24,594 bases of DNA, from the IMG/VR virus record IMGVR_UViG_3300045968_000002, positions 1 to 24,594 of that record. The stretch is one strand, 5' to 3'. A model generated the notes under the pieces. The model was not told where the DNA came from. It saw nothing but the letters and a program-made list of their open reading frames with translations, and searched no databases. Numbering within the stretch: position 1 is the stretch's first letter; each line of letters begins with the position of its first letter. Both the position numbers and the translations under genes were made by a program. Origin of the DNA: a virus. Positions 1-8,010 of this stretch are shown here, one piece after another.

Positions 1-390
1 GATGTGCTGCTCGATCTGAAGCAGGGCACCGAACGTCCGAAGGTGATCATCGCTGGTCGCAACCACTACCGCCTGTATCGTGCGGCAGTGCGTAGCAAGC
101 TCACCATTCCGCTCACCAACACAAGTGCTGGCAAGCGTATGATGGACTTGGGCTTCGACGGCGTATCGCACAACGGCGTGCCGATCATCTACGATGAAAG
201 CTGCCCCGTTGATCGTGCATTCTTCCTCAACGACACGTATCTGCGCTTGCACATTCTTGGTGACAACAACATGAAGAATGTTGACCTGACTGCACCGTGG
301 ACTATCGACGGCTATGGTCAGCGCGTCATCACGCAGTGTCAGTTCTGCACGTGGAAGCAGTATCGCACACACGCAGTAGTTAACGACTAG
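1..390 (+). CDS. major capsid protein, C-terminal part (partial)
   Basis: The reading frame is open from the first base, so the gene starts upstream of the window; the GTG at 4 is not a believable start. About 129 C-terminal residues are visible. The tail of the protein (GVPIIYDESCPVDRAFFLND, then YLRLHILGDNNM, ending in a WKQYRTHAVV-like strand) reads like the closing beta-rich part of HK97-fold capsid proteins of short-tailed phages, where a line about the inserted residue and its position precedes the last strands. It lies directly upstream of small head genes and the adaptor, as expected for the shell protein. The family is inferred from pattern and position only; a related shell or decoration protein is possible. 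Confidence 0.7.
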   Translation, partial: DVLLDLKQGTERPKVIIAGRNHYRLYRAAVRSKLTIPLTNTSAGKRMMDLGFDGVSHNGVPIIYDESCPVDRAFFLNDTYLRLHILGDNNMKNVDLTAPWTIDGYGQRVITQCQFCTWKQYRTHAVVND

Positions 391-409
391 CCCTATATAG
401 GAGCGTACA

Positions 410-874
410 ATGTCTGAAGCAGAACGCAACGTAGTGAGTTTCATGAACAAGCCGATGCAAGCTCTCTCGATGGACGAGCAACGCCGACCTGTTCCTGCTT
501 ACACAATTGAACCGATGAAGCGCAAGACTGTCGTCAATCGCACAGTCAAAGATGAAATCGGTTTCCGTGTAGTGCCAACTGACATCGAAGTTGACGGCTA
601 CATGGTTCGCACGTTGCGTGGTGATAGTGTGTTCGTAACACATGAAGACCTTGTACGCATGAAGCTGGACAAGAACCTAGTCCCGCTGCTGCTTGAAGGT
701 GGCGATGATACGCCCGTTGGTATGCAGCAAGTTAGTGCTGCTGCAGCACTTAGCACGAAACAGAAAGCAGCGCTCGATGCAGTGACGAAGTTGCTCGAAA
801 CTGATCCGACACTTGTCGAGCGGTTGCTTGCTGAAAAGACACCTGAAGATAACGCAACTGAGCAAGAGGAATAA
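410..874 (+). CDS. small protein downstream of capsid gene, unknown function
   Basis: This encodes 154 aa. An AGGAG ribosome-binding site at 400-404, next to a small CCTATATAGG palindrome (392-401), precedes the ATG. The N-terminal third is basic (KRKTVV region), the middle contains a compact conserved-looking stretch (VDGYMVRTLRGDSVFV), and the last 50 residues are charged and helical (alternating Lys, Asp, Glu), ending in an acidic tail. There is no signal peptide, membrane segment or catalytic motif. Its place between the capsid gene and a probable decoration protein suggests a virion-associated or head-completion role, but I do not recognise the family. Confidence 0.8.
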   Translation: MSEAERNVVSFMNKPMQALSMDEQRRPVPAYTIEPMKRKTVVNRTVKDEIGFRVVPTDIEVDGYMVRTLRGDSVFVTHEDLVRMKLDKNLVPLLLEGGDDTPVGMQQVSAAAALSTKQKAALDAVTKLLETDPTLVERLLAEKTPEDNATEQEE

Positions 875-879
875 ACACA

Positions 880-1539
880 ATGACTGTACAAGTCGCACTT
901 CCCGGTATGCGGCGTGTCAATCATCGCGTAGAAGGTTTGATGTACGCGGCTGACGTTGGTCCTGACGGCATTACTACTGCCGACATTCCTGCGCTTCCTG
1001 CTGCATCAGCTACAGCGATCTTGAACGCGCAATCAATTGCTACTGCTGGCAGCGCTGCGCCAGTAGCTTCGTTCAATCCTGCAACGACGATGGGCAGGTA
1101 TGGTCGTAACTTGACTGTGGTTGCATCGGGTGCAGCTACATCTAACGTCACAGTCTATGGTTATGACTATCTCGGTCAGGCGTTGAAGGAAAGCTTCACA
1201 CTCAATGGTGCTACACCTGTCGTAGGCAAAAAGATTTTCTACGACATCGCAAGCATCGCGTTTGGTGTGACTGCTGGTACTACAATCAACGTTGGTACTG
1301 GTGTGAAGCTCGGCTTGCCGTACAAAGCACTAGGCACAGTGTTGCTTAGCGAGTTGACAAGCGAGCTTACTCCCGGTGCTGGCGCGATTGTTCCCGGCGC
1401 ACCGACACAAACGTTGACAAGTGAAGACCCACGCGGCAACTACCAACCGGCCAGCGCACCTGACGGCACTCGCACGTACAGGTTCACTTACATTGCTGAC
1501 CGCAATCAACTGCATGGTGCCGCGCACGTAGTTGCGTAG
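880..1539 (+). CDS. probable head decoration or virion surface protein
   Basis: This encodes 219 aa, with a GAGGA ribosome-binding site (866-870) inside the end of the previous gene. The composition is rich in Ala, Gly, Thr and Val, with alternating hydrophobic/polar stretches typical of all-beta domains. The middle part (NVTVYGYDYLGQALKESFTL, NGATPVVGKKIF, INVGTGVKLGLP) resembles phage structural proteins with an immunoglobulin-like or jelly-roll fold that are often encoded just after the capsid protein. No enzyme motif is seen. Position and composition support a decoration role; a head fibre or minor capsid protein is the main alternative. It is followed by a palindromic site and a terminator-like hairpin, so it probably closes the head-gene transcript. 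Confidence 0.65.
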   Translation: MTVQVALPGMRRVNHRVEGLMYAADVGPDGITTADIPALPAASATAILNAQSIATAGSAAPVASFNPATTMGRYGRNLTVVASGAATSNVTVYGYDYLGQALKESFTLNGATPVVGKKIFYDIASIAFGVTAGTTINVGTGVKLGLPYKALGTVLLSELTSELTPGAGAIVPGAPTQTLTSEDPRGNYQPASAPDGTRTYRFTYIADRNQLHGAAHVVA

Positions 1540-1552
1540 TATACACTGTATA
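1540..1552. promoter_or_regulatory. palindromic site TATACACTGTATA (copy 1)
   Basis: This is a perfect 6-1-6 inverted repeat starting at the last base of the TAG stop of the upstream gene. It is one of four exact copies in the window (plus one near copy). The longer string CGTAGTATACA-N-TGTATA is shared with the copy at 21217 on the opposite strand. A binding site for a regulator or another DNA-binding protein is likely, but the function is unknown. Confidence 0.5.
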
Positions 1553-1559
1553 GCCTGTA

Positions 1560-1602
1560 TGGCGGTGGCTGCGAAAGCATAAGTCCACCGCTATACTTTT
1601 AT
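1560..1602 (+). terminator. probable rho-independent terminator after head genes
   Basis: GCGGTGG (1562-1568) pairs with CCACCGC (1585-1591), extendable by a G-U and a T-A pair. The loop of about 16 nt holds an internal GC-GAAA-GC mini-hairpin. CTTTTATT follows at 1597-1603. It sits in the 72-base gap before the adaptor gene. The T-run is short and starts a few bases after the stem, so readthrough is likely. Confidence 0.6.
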
Positions 1603-1611
1603 TGGGGGTGT

Positions 1612-2256
1612 ATGGTGATTACATTCGGTGACATCGTTACTAAGACGTTGCAGCGTCTTGCACTGGTCGAAGGTCTTGACGCGCAGATATATGCTGAGCC
1701 GCGCATACAGCTTGCAGTTCAGCACAAGTTCGACCTCCTATTCCGCGAGTACTGGCATCCTGAATACACGACTATTCAGGAAGAACACACACTCGACGGC
1801 GTGACAGGTACGATCACTGACGACTTGTCAGCTAAGATCAAAGACTGGCGCGACATACACAGCATCTTTCATGAGTGGTCACACAAGCCTGTGCCGCTTG
1901 CACCTAAGAGCGTGCGCGATATTGACATCTCATATCCTAGCATCAGGCCATATGCGACCAATACAGCTAAGTGGTTCAAGATACTACCAGTGACTACAAC
2001 TGGTAAAGTGTACGTAACATTCCGCACGAAGCCTGATGACTTTGAGAAAGACGACGACAAGATATACATGGACACGCAGCTATTGCTGCTAGGCACGTGT
2101 TGGGACGTACTTGAAGACGATGGCACCAATCCCGGTGCGAGTGACAAATTTCGCATTCTGTTTCAAGATGCATTAGCGCAGTTCAACAGACAACAATTCC
2201 ACATACCGATCGACCTTGTTATGTCATCGCGCTCGACAGTTAATAGGTGGACGTAA
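1612..2256 (+). CDS. head-tail adaptor / tail gatekeeper protein (T7 gp11-like position)
   Basis: This encodes 214 aa. A GGGGG run (1604-1608) lies just ahead of ATG 1612; GTG 1615 would give more usual spacing, so the start could be one codon later. The protein is mostly helical at the N-terminus (ITFGDIVTKTLQRLALV, then AVQHKFDLLFREYW), followed by beta-rich segments and a C-terminal helix (KFRILFQDALAQFNRQQFH). This resembles podovirus adaptor proteins that attach the tail to the portal. The gene order capsid, adaptor, large nozzle/hub protein matches T7 (genes 10, 11, 12) and supports the role more than sequence does. Its stop overlaps the next start (TAATG), indicating coupled translation and a joint function. 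Confidence 0.6.
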   Translation: MVITFGDIVTKTLQRLALVEGLDAQIYAEPRIQLAVQHKFDLLFREYWHPEYTTIQEEHTLDGVTGTITDDLSAKIKDWRDIHSIFHEWSHKPVPLAPKSVRDIDISYPSIRPYATNTAKWFKILPVTTTGKVYVTFRTKPDDFEKDDDKIYMDTQLLLLGTCWDVLEDDGTNPGASDKFRILFQDALAQFNRQQFHIPIDLVMSSRSTVNRWT

Positions 2257-4730
2257 TGGTGCAGATGCTTACTAAGCTGAAGCCGTTAGGTAGGCCGAAG
2301 CAACCACGACCGACAGCGAAGCTGCACAATACAACTGTGCGCGACTTCGGTGGCGGCTTGAACGTCGTTGATAGCGAGCAAAATCTAACGAGCAAGTACG
2401 CACCTGTATTTGACAACATGGTGACGTACACAGATCGTCGCGTAGGTCCACGTATGGGCTACGAGATGTGGTTGAAACTTAAACAGGGAGTGGTGAGTAG
2501 CGGTGTCGCTAACCTGACGATTACTGCTACAAACCAATCCCGAAAGCTGGTGATCAATTGGAACGCTCATCCGTTCACTGCAGGCGCTACTCTTCAGCAT
2601 GTAACATTCACAGGGTTTTCAGATACCCCCGGTGGTATATCAGGTATAACCGCCGACATGATGAACCGAACTCATGGTGTCATCTATATCAATGCAAATC
2701 AGTTCGCAATTGTGGTGAAAGGGGAAGCTACAGCTACAGGTACAAGTGGGTTACTGACTGTAGGGTTCGTGCGCGATACTCACATGCTTGGCGGTGAGCC
2801 TGTAGAGTGTAGGTATTTTAGCAACTACGTCATCCTGTGGTCGTCTATAGGTGAGATTATTGCAATCGACCGCAACAAGATTGCATCGCGCTTGTGGAGT
2901 AGCGCTATAGCAGCAGCACTCGTCAACTCGCCTATCGGCTGGTCACAGACTGATATGGTAGCGCAGGACATCTTCGGCAAGGAGCTATGTTGTAGCAACG
3001 GTTACGACAAGCCACTGTCAATTGACTTCACTCGTACAACTGGCGGCATCGTGCAGTATGTTGTCGATCCCGGCAACAGCTTCAGCAACGACAAGGTGCC
3101 AGCATTTGATGCATGCAAGTCAGCCTTTAGGTTCTTCACTATACACGACACACAGCCAACAACTATACCTACACATGTGACTGAAATACGTGTCGCTGCT
3201 AAAGACACACTAATGGTGTTCAGCGATGCACCTAGTGCTCAAGACGCAGTTGATATAGATATGTCAAAGATCACTGCATCTCCTGAGCAGACTATTCGTG
3301 GCTTCGCAATCATCAAGGATGCGCTGTTGATCATCTCGCCTACTGCTACATCAATGATGAAGCTAGGCATATACACGGACACAGGCAACCATGAACCACA
3401 ACCCATCGACACACTTAATGGCTTCGGTAGCAATGCTCCCCGTAGTATCGTGGAGATTGGTAGTGATGTATTCATGGTTGACTTCAACGGTGTGCCTAGC
3501 GCAAAGCTATCAGGCGTTAGCAACGCTGTTGTCCCTGAACGAGTTAGCAACTACATCGAAACAATGATGAGCAAGCACATTGGTCGTCTGCGTAAAGACA
3601 CCATGCGCTTGAACACGTTTGGGTTCTATGACGGCAAGAACAAATTTATACACTACTACATTCCGAAGTTCGACACGCAAGATGATCGCTGGCTTATCAC
3701 TGATCCGTTCTACTTCGACAGTGAAATGGGCACTGATGCTCTACTCAAGAACACACTCATTGTACGTCACGACAGCCACCAACTCGAAGAAGGCGACTAT
3801 GTAGTTGTATCTGGCGCGACTAGCTTTAGTACCATTGATGCTACAAATATCAACGGAACACGTAAAGTAGTGGGAGTGATCAATGAGAACTACGTCATCA
3901 TCGGTATTGGTCAAGATGTACCTGCGGGCGTCGATGCTAGCGGCGGTGGTAGCAACGTGCATCTGCACGGTGTTAACACGAATATGATCGGTTATGTTTA
4001 TCACTATGTACCTGTGTTGAAGTTGTTTGCTTGGAGCAGGTTTAAGACGCCAGATGGTATGACGTTCAAGTGTGGCTGCGGCACTATTGAAGGTCGCTCT
4101 TTCTTATTCACGCCTGACGGCTACATGATGCGCTACGGCAGCATGGATGCGCCTGTCTACGGCGATTGGCTGAATATGTATGACTTCCTCTCATGGACAA
4201 GTGGTCAAACATATCACGCTAACGAGCGCGTGTACGATAGTGTTGATGGGCTTGTGTACAAGTGTTTGAGTGATGTAACAACGACAGCAGGTAGCTTCGC
4301 TGCAGCGCGTCTGCTCGAACCGGATAGTTGGGAAGAGTACAAAGGTGACAACGTTAGCTTTCAGTGGGAGCTACCGTGGGCTGACTTCGGCAATAGACAG
4401 TTGACGAAGGCGCTGCGCTTTGTGCACGTTGATGCCAACGGTTTAGGTGAGTTCAACCTAGACATCTTCTCTGACAACATCTACAAAGATGCAAGCAATG
4501 GCAAGTTGATGCCAGCACGCACGCTTAGCTTCGTGCCTAATGAAGCTGGCGCGTATGGTGCAGGTCAGCAACTATACGGTGGTGGTCATCGCACACGTGA
4601 ACAACGTTTGTGGCAGATGCCTACTAAGTTCAAGTTGATGAAAGCTCGCGTCTACGGATCAACGAATAAATCACTCTCAATTAGCGGACTTAGCTTCATG
4701 TATCAACGCGGCAGCATGGTGAGAGGCTAG
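2256..4730 (+). CDS. tail nozzle / tail hub protein with carbohydrate-binding-like insert
   Basis: This encodes 824 aa. An in-frame GTG exists at 2247, but AGGTGG (2245-2250) sits five bases ahead of ATG 2256, which overlaps the previous stop, so 2256 is the preferred start. The N-terminus (TVRDFGGGLNVVDSEQNL, VFDNMVTYTDRRVGPRMGY) is the typical opening of podovirus tail hub proteins that fold as a beta-propeller (T7 gp12, P22 gp10 class); the length is close to T7 gp12. Around residues 645-695 there is a short module (SWTSGQTY, ERVYDS, GLVYKC) like the CBM5/12-type repeats in the fibre gene downstream. The rest is beta-rich with no membrane segment. It probably forms the DNA exit nozzle and the attachment platform for fibres. 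Confidence 0.7.
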   Translation: MVQMLTKLKPLGRPKQPRPTAKLHNTTVRDFGGGLNVVDSEQNLTSKYAPVFDNMVTYTDRRVGPRMGYEMWLKLKQGVVSSGVANLTITATNQSRKLVINWNAHPFTAGATLQHVTFTGFSDTPGGISGITADMMNRTHGVIYINANQFAIVVKGEATATGTSGLLTVGFVRDTHMLGGEPVECRYFSNYVILWSSIGEIIAIDRNKIASRLWSSAIAAALVNSPIGWSQTDMVAQDIFGKELCCSNGYDKPLSIDFTRTTGGIVQYVVDPGNSFSNDKVPAFDACKSAFRFFTIHDTQPTTIPTHVTEIRVAAKDTLMVFSDAPSAQDAVDIDMSKITASPEQTIRGFAIIKDALLIISPTATSMMKLGIYTDTGNHEPQPIDTLNGFGSNAPRSIVEIGSDVFMVDFNGVPSAKLSGVSNAVVPERVSNYIETMMSKHIGRLRKDTMRLNTFGFYDGKNKFIHYYIPKFDTQDDRWLITDPFYFDSEMGTDALLKNTLIVRHDSHQLEEGDYVVVSGATSFSTIDATNINGTRKVVGVINENYVIIGIGQDVPAGVDASGGGSNVHLHGVNTNMIGYVYHYVPVLKLFAWSRFKTPDGMTFKCGCGTIEGRSFLFTPDGYMMRYGSMDAPVYGDWLNMYDFLSWTSGQTYHANERVYDSVDGLVYKCLSDVTTTAGSFAAARLLEPDSWEEYKGDNVSFQWELPWADFGNRQLTKALRFVHVDANGLGEFNLDIFSDNIYKDASNGKLMPARTLSFVPNEAGAYGAGQQLYGGGHRTREQRLWQMPTKFKLMKARVYGSTNKSLSISGLSFMYQRGSMVRG

Positions 4731-4829
4731 ATGTTCGCACTTGACAAACACGTGGAAGTATGCTATCTATACTTCATACAACAACAGATGGTGTGGCTGC
4801 ATCGCCTCTTGCATGTAGGAGGCGATTAG
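4731..4829 (+). CDS. 32-residue micro-gene wedged between tail genes
   Basis: ATG 4731 follows the TAG of the nozzle gene with no base between, and its own TAG (4827-4829) is followed immediately by ATG 4830 of the fibre gene. GAGAGG (4721-4726) precedes the start. The peptide begins MFALDKHVEVCYLYF and continues with a Gln-rich and amphipathic stretch ending in HVGGD. The exact abutment on both sides and the absence of stops suggest it is translated, if only to carry ribosomes to the fibre gene, whose AGGAGG ribosome-binding site (4817-4822) lies inside it. I do not recognise the product; a translated leader is an alternative. Confidence 0.5.
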   Translation: MFALDKHVEVCYLYFIQQQMVWLHRLLHVGGD

Positions 4830-6389
4830 ATGGTTGCTAATATACGTGGCTATACTCCTACCTTCAATTTCAAACTGATCAACTTCGACACGCCACGTTG
4901 GCATACACTTGAGTATGCTAACTGGAATATGGTCGATACACTATTCGCGCAGATAGGCTTATCATCTATACGCGGTGAGTGGTTGAACTCTACAGCGTAT
5001 AACGTTGGTGAGCGTGTCTTTGATGTTGAGACTAATGAAGTATATAAGTGCAACGTCGCACATACAAGCGCTGCAACTGGCACATTCGCACAAGACCGCG
5101 CAGCGCGTCCTACGTTTTGGGAAGCGCAGACTTCTGGCGTTCCTGTGTATCGTGGTGCATGGGCTAGTGGTGTCTTCTATGCGAAAGGTGACATTGTAAA
5201 GCTCAACAACTACGTCTATTACTTGTGCATCATTACGCACACATCAGGCGCTCCATTCGAGCCAACCTTTTGGACGTTAGTTTTCGACGCTACCGCTACT
5301 GTTGCAGATGCACAATCTGCTGCTGATGCCGCGCAAGTCAGTGCTGCCGAAGCTGACACATCTGCTGATGAAGCTGCTGCAAGTGCGGCTGCTGCACAAG
5401 TAGCTGAAGTCAAGTGGCTAGGTCCGTGGTCAAGCGCGACCGCTTACACGCCTAACGATGCTGTAGGCCACAACAATTCGTCGTACATCTCCAAGACAAA
5501 CAACACCAACAAGCCTCCATCAACCAATCCTGCTGATTGGGACGTACTCGCTATGAAAGGTAGCGATGGCGCTCCCGGTGCGGGCGGCGGCGATATGTTG
5601 TCTACTAACAACTTGTCTGAATTGACAGACAAGCCGCTTGCGCTAGACACTATCAATGGCCTGTCTAAAGCTGGCGGTACGATGACAGGCGACTTGACGA
5701 TTTCTAAAACAAACCCTGCAATCGTACTCAATAAAGGTGCATCGGGTGGAGCTGCATCATTCTTCTCAAAGAATGGTGGTGTAAATCGTTGGCAGTTGAC
5801 ATTCGGTGATGGCATCGCTGAAGCTGGCGGCAATTCAGGATCGAACATTTCATTGTTTGGCTTCGATGATGCTGGTGCGTTTATCGGCACAGCGCTCGCA
5901 ATCAACCGCGCGACATGTTTAATATCTCTACAAGGTGATCCTATTGCAGCGCTCGGTGCTGTTACTAAACAATATGTAGATACTAGGATTGTAGCTGCTG
6001 CTACCGCTGCGGAGTATATGTCTAACTCGCAGCCTAACAAGATGCTCACGCCGGGAGCAGTGTGGACTGCTGCAACACCGCAGAACGTCGCTGTTGCTGG
6101 TTCATTCACGCTCGACTTCAACGCCGCTGCTAACTTCTGGCTGATCATCAATAGTGCGACTGGCACAATGAACAATCCAACGAACATGAAGCCGGGGCAG
6201 AAAGGCACAATTACTATTCAGCAAGACGGCACAGGTGGTCGCAACATCACGACATGGGGCAATGCTTGGAAGTTCCCCGGTGGTATCAAGCCGACGCTAT
6301 CAACAAATGTGTCAGCCCTAGATGTAATATCGTATGATGTGCTGTTCAACGGTTGGATCAACGCAGTATTCAACGCGGACTTTAAGTGA
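4830..6389 (+). CDS. tail fibre / tail appendage protein
   Basis: This encodes 519 aa, with a perfect AGGAGG seven bases before ATG. The N-terminal 45 residues (FDTPRWHTLEYANWNMVDTL) look like a virion-attachment segment. Two carbohydrate-binding-like modules follow, roughly residues 48-100 (GEWLNSTAYNVGERVF) and 107-150 (GAWASGVFYAKGDIVKL), then an Ala-rich coiled coil (about 153-192), a third module (198-240, WSSATAYTPNDAV) and a short collagen-like GSDGAPGAGGGD. The MTGDLTI signature near 285 is typical of trimeric phage fibres. The C-terminal 120 residues (GQKGTITIQQDGTG, WKFPGGIKPTLST) match a widespread fibre-tip domain. It should act outside the cell in host adhesion. Its stop overlaps the LamG protein start (TGATG), suggesting a shared adhesin complex. 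Confidence 0.8.
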   Translation: MVANIRGYTPTFNFKLINFDTPRWHTLEYANWNMVDTLFAQIGLSSIRGEWLNSTAYNVGERVFDVETNEVYKCNVAHTSAATGTFAQDRAARPTFWEAQTSGVPVYRGAWASGVFYAKGDIVKLNNYVYYLCIITHTSGAPFEPTFWTLVFDATATVADAQSAADAAQVSAAEADTSADEAAASAAAAQVAEVKWLGPWSSATAYTPNDAVGHNNSSYISKTNNTNKPPSTNPADWDVLAMKGSDGAPGAGGGDMLSTNNLSELTDKPLALDTINGLSKAGGTMTGDLTISKTNPAIVLNKGASGGAASFFSKNGGVNRWQLTFGDGIAEAGGNSGSNISLFGFDDAGAFIGTALAINRATCLISLQGDPIAALGAVTKQYVDTRIVAAATAAEYMSNSQPNKMLTPGAVWTAATPQNVAVAGSFTLDFNAAANFWLIINSATGTMNNPTNMKPGQKGTITIQQDGTGGRNITTWGNAWKFPGGIKPTLSTNVSALDVISYDVLFNGWINAVFNADFK

Positions 6390-7801
6390 TGCTTGCAGGT
6401 AACACGCCATCGCTGTTCTCAAGGAAGGCTGGCATCTTGCCAAAGATGCTGAACGATCAGTATTGCAAGCTGCTGTTGCATTTCGATTATCTAACTGGCG
6501 GCGGTACGAACTTCATTGACAGCGCAATGGGGAATGCCGCTGCACACCAATTCACCGCACACGGTGCTGCTGCACAGAATGCAGGTGACAGCAAGTTCGG
6601 CGGTGCAGCGTGTGCATTCGGCGGTGTCAATGCTGATTACATTGACACGACTAACACAGCCGATCTCATACCGGGTGCAGCAGATTTCTGCATCGACTGG
6701 TGGATGAAGAAGACAAACAGCTTAGATACACAAGGCGGTGTCTTTGGTAACGCCAACAGTGCGCTGACTGATTACTCGTATTGGTGTGATGTCAGCGGGA
6801 GGTCGCTTCGCTTTGTTATGATGTTCACTGATGCAACCAACCAAAACGTTGCAACGCCAGCTATTGTCAACGACGCTGCTTGGCATCATTACGCAGTCGA
6901 GCGCGTTGGCAACACAATAACGATCTATCAAGATGGTGTCATAAAAGCACAGCAAGCAATCACGAAGACGATCAAAAGTGTCAGCTACAAGTTTGCTCTC
7001 GGTGTGTATGGTGAATGGATCAATGCGGGCGTCAATTGGGGCGGCTGGATTGAGGAATTTCGTGTAACTATAGGCAGTGGTAGGTTCTTTGGTGCATTCA
7101 GTGTGCCTACTGCTCCGTATGATGTAGCGCCGACGAATGGACTTGATGCTTACACTACATTACTCTTGCACTTCGACGGCGCAAATGGTGCACAGAGTGG
7201 ACCGGGATATGCTGACTTCTCATATGTAGCACCTAAAGGCAACCTCACTAACGCAGGTGCATCACAACTTGTAACAGCGCTTGCAAAGTTTGGTCCTACA
7301 TCATGGCAGAACGCGAACAATGGCTACGGCACGCTAGCTAATCATGCCGACTGGAACTTCGGTGCAAATGACTTCACGATTGATTGGTGGGAGTATCGTA
7401 CTGCAGCAGGTGCAGTCATTGCACGTGATCTAGCTACAACCTATACACCGTTCCTTGTTCTCAATGCCGGTGTTGGCAACACATTCTATGCAACATCGAA
7501 TGGCACTTCGTGGGATATTGCTAGCGGCGTTGCGATGAATAACAACCCCGGTAGTCAGTGGTTCCATCAAGCAGTTGTTCGCAGAGCTAATCGGTTCTTC
7601 TTATTCCTGAATGGTACGATCTACAACACGTTCTTGTCGTCACTACCAATTATCACCAATGCCAACGCGCTTTGCTTAGGTGCTTACGCGAATGCTAATA
7701 ACATGGGTGGTTACACTGATGAAATGCGTATCAGTAAGGTTGCACGATGGACTAACAACTTCACTCCACCTAGCGCAGCATATGCGATCAACCCGCCATG
7801 A
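6389..7801 (+). CDS. receptor-binding protein with two concanavalin A-like (LamG) domains
   Basis: This encodes 470 aa. ATG 6389 overlaps the fibre stop; an in-frame GTG at 6386 is the alternative, and no good ribosome-binding site is seen, so coupling is likely. Two homologous halves are visible, roughly residues 26-240 and 252-465. Each starts with LLLHFD, continues through a FGGAACAF / FGPTSWQN segment, a FCIDWW / FTIDWW strand, a WHHYAVER / WFHQAVVRR strand and ends with an EEFRVT / DEMRISKVARW strand. This is the LamG/pentraxin-like sandwich order. Such domains bind glycans or surface proteins. No glycosidase residues are evident. It probably sits on the tail next to the fibre; the internal duplication could give two different specificities. 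Confidence 0.75.
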   Translation: MLAGNTPSLFSRKAGILPKMLNDQYCKLLLHFDYLTGGGTNFIDSAMGNAAAHQFTAHGAAAQNAGDSKFGGAACAFGGVNADYIDTTNTADLIPGAADFCIDWWMKKTNSLDTQGGVFGNANSALTDYSYWCDVSGRSLRFVMMFTDATNQNVATPAIVNDAAWHHYAVERVGNTITIYQDGVIKAQQAITKTIKSVSYKFALGVYGEWINAGVNWGGWIEEFRVTIGSGRFFGAFSVPTAPYDVAPTNGLDAYTTLLLHFDGANGAQSGPGYADFSYVAPKGNLTNAGASQLVTALAKFGPTSWQNANNGYGTLANHADWNFGANDFTIDWWEYRTAAGAVIARDLATTYTPFLVLNAGVGNTFYATSNGTSWDIASGVAMNNNPGSQWFHQAVVRRANRFFLFLNGTIYNTFLSSLPIITNANALCLGAYANANNMGGYTDEMRISKVARWTNNFTPPSAAYAINPP

Positions 7802-8010
7802 AACACATTGTATTGCTCAGCTTGATAATGCTTACACAGTTAGACGGCAGTCCTGTGTGGGTCGAGAGTACTGCTGTGCAGATTGTCAAGACACGTGGCA
7901 ATGAGTGTGGGCCGGGAGTTGGTTCTGTTATCCTAGTAGGTGCACGTGCACTGTGTGTGAAAGAGAAAGAAGAGCAGGTGCGGAGCAAGATAAATGAAGG
8001 TAAGCGGTAA
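7798..8010 (+). CDS. small FlbD-like protein
   Basis: This encodes 70 aa, with ATGA overlap with the LamG gene. After a hydrophobic start (MKHIVLLSLIMLTQ) the pattern LTQLDGSPVWVESTAVQIV, a Gly-rich turn, VGSVILVGARALCVKE and a final charged helix (EEQVRSKI) resembles the short beta-meander plus helix of the FlbD family, known from flagellar operons and seen in phage small proteins. Translation could also start at an internal ATG (MLTQLDG), which would remove the hydrophobic leader. The resemblance is by eye and the role in a phage is unknown. It overlaps the next gene by 17 bases. Confidence 0.55.
   Translation: MKHIVLLSLIMLTQLDGSPVWVESTAVQIVKTRGNECGPGVGSVILVGARALCVKEKEEQVRSKINEGKR

Noticed and set aside
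4741-4773. TTGACA followed by TATCTA or TATACT, promoter-like
   Set aside because: TATCTA at 17-base spacing matches only three of six -10 positions, and TATACT is at 21-base spacing. The site lies inside the micro-gene, so it is not firm enough to call.
5444-6208. 254-aa open frame on the minus strand inside the fibre gene
   Set aside because: It is an antisense shadow of a well-supported fibre gene, Pro/Ser/Ala-rich in the way reversed frames of this genome usually are, with no ribosome-binding site or recognisable motif.
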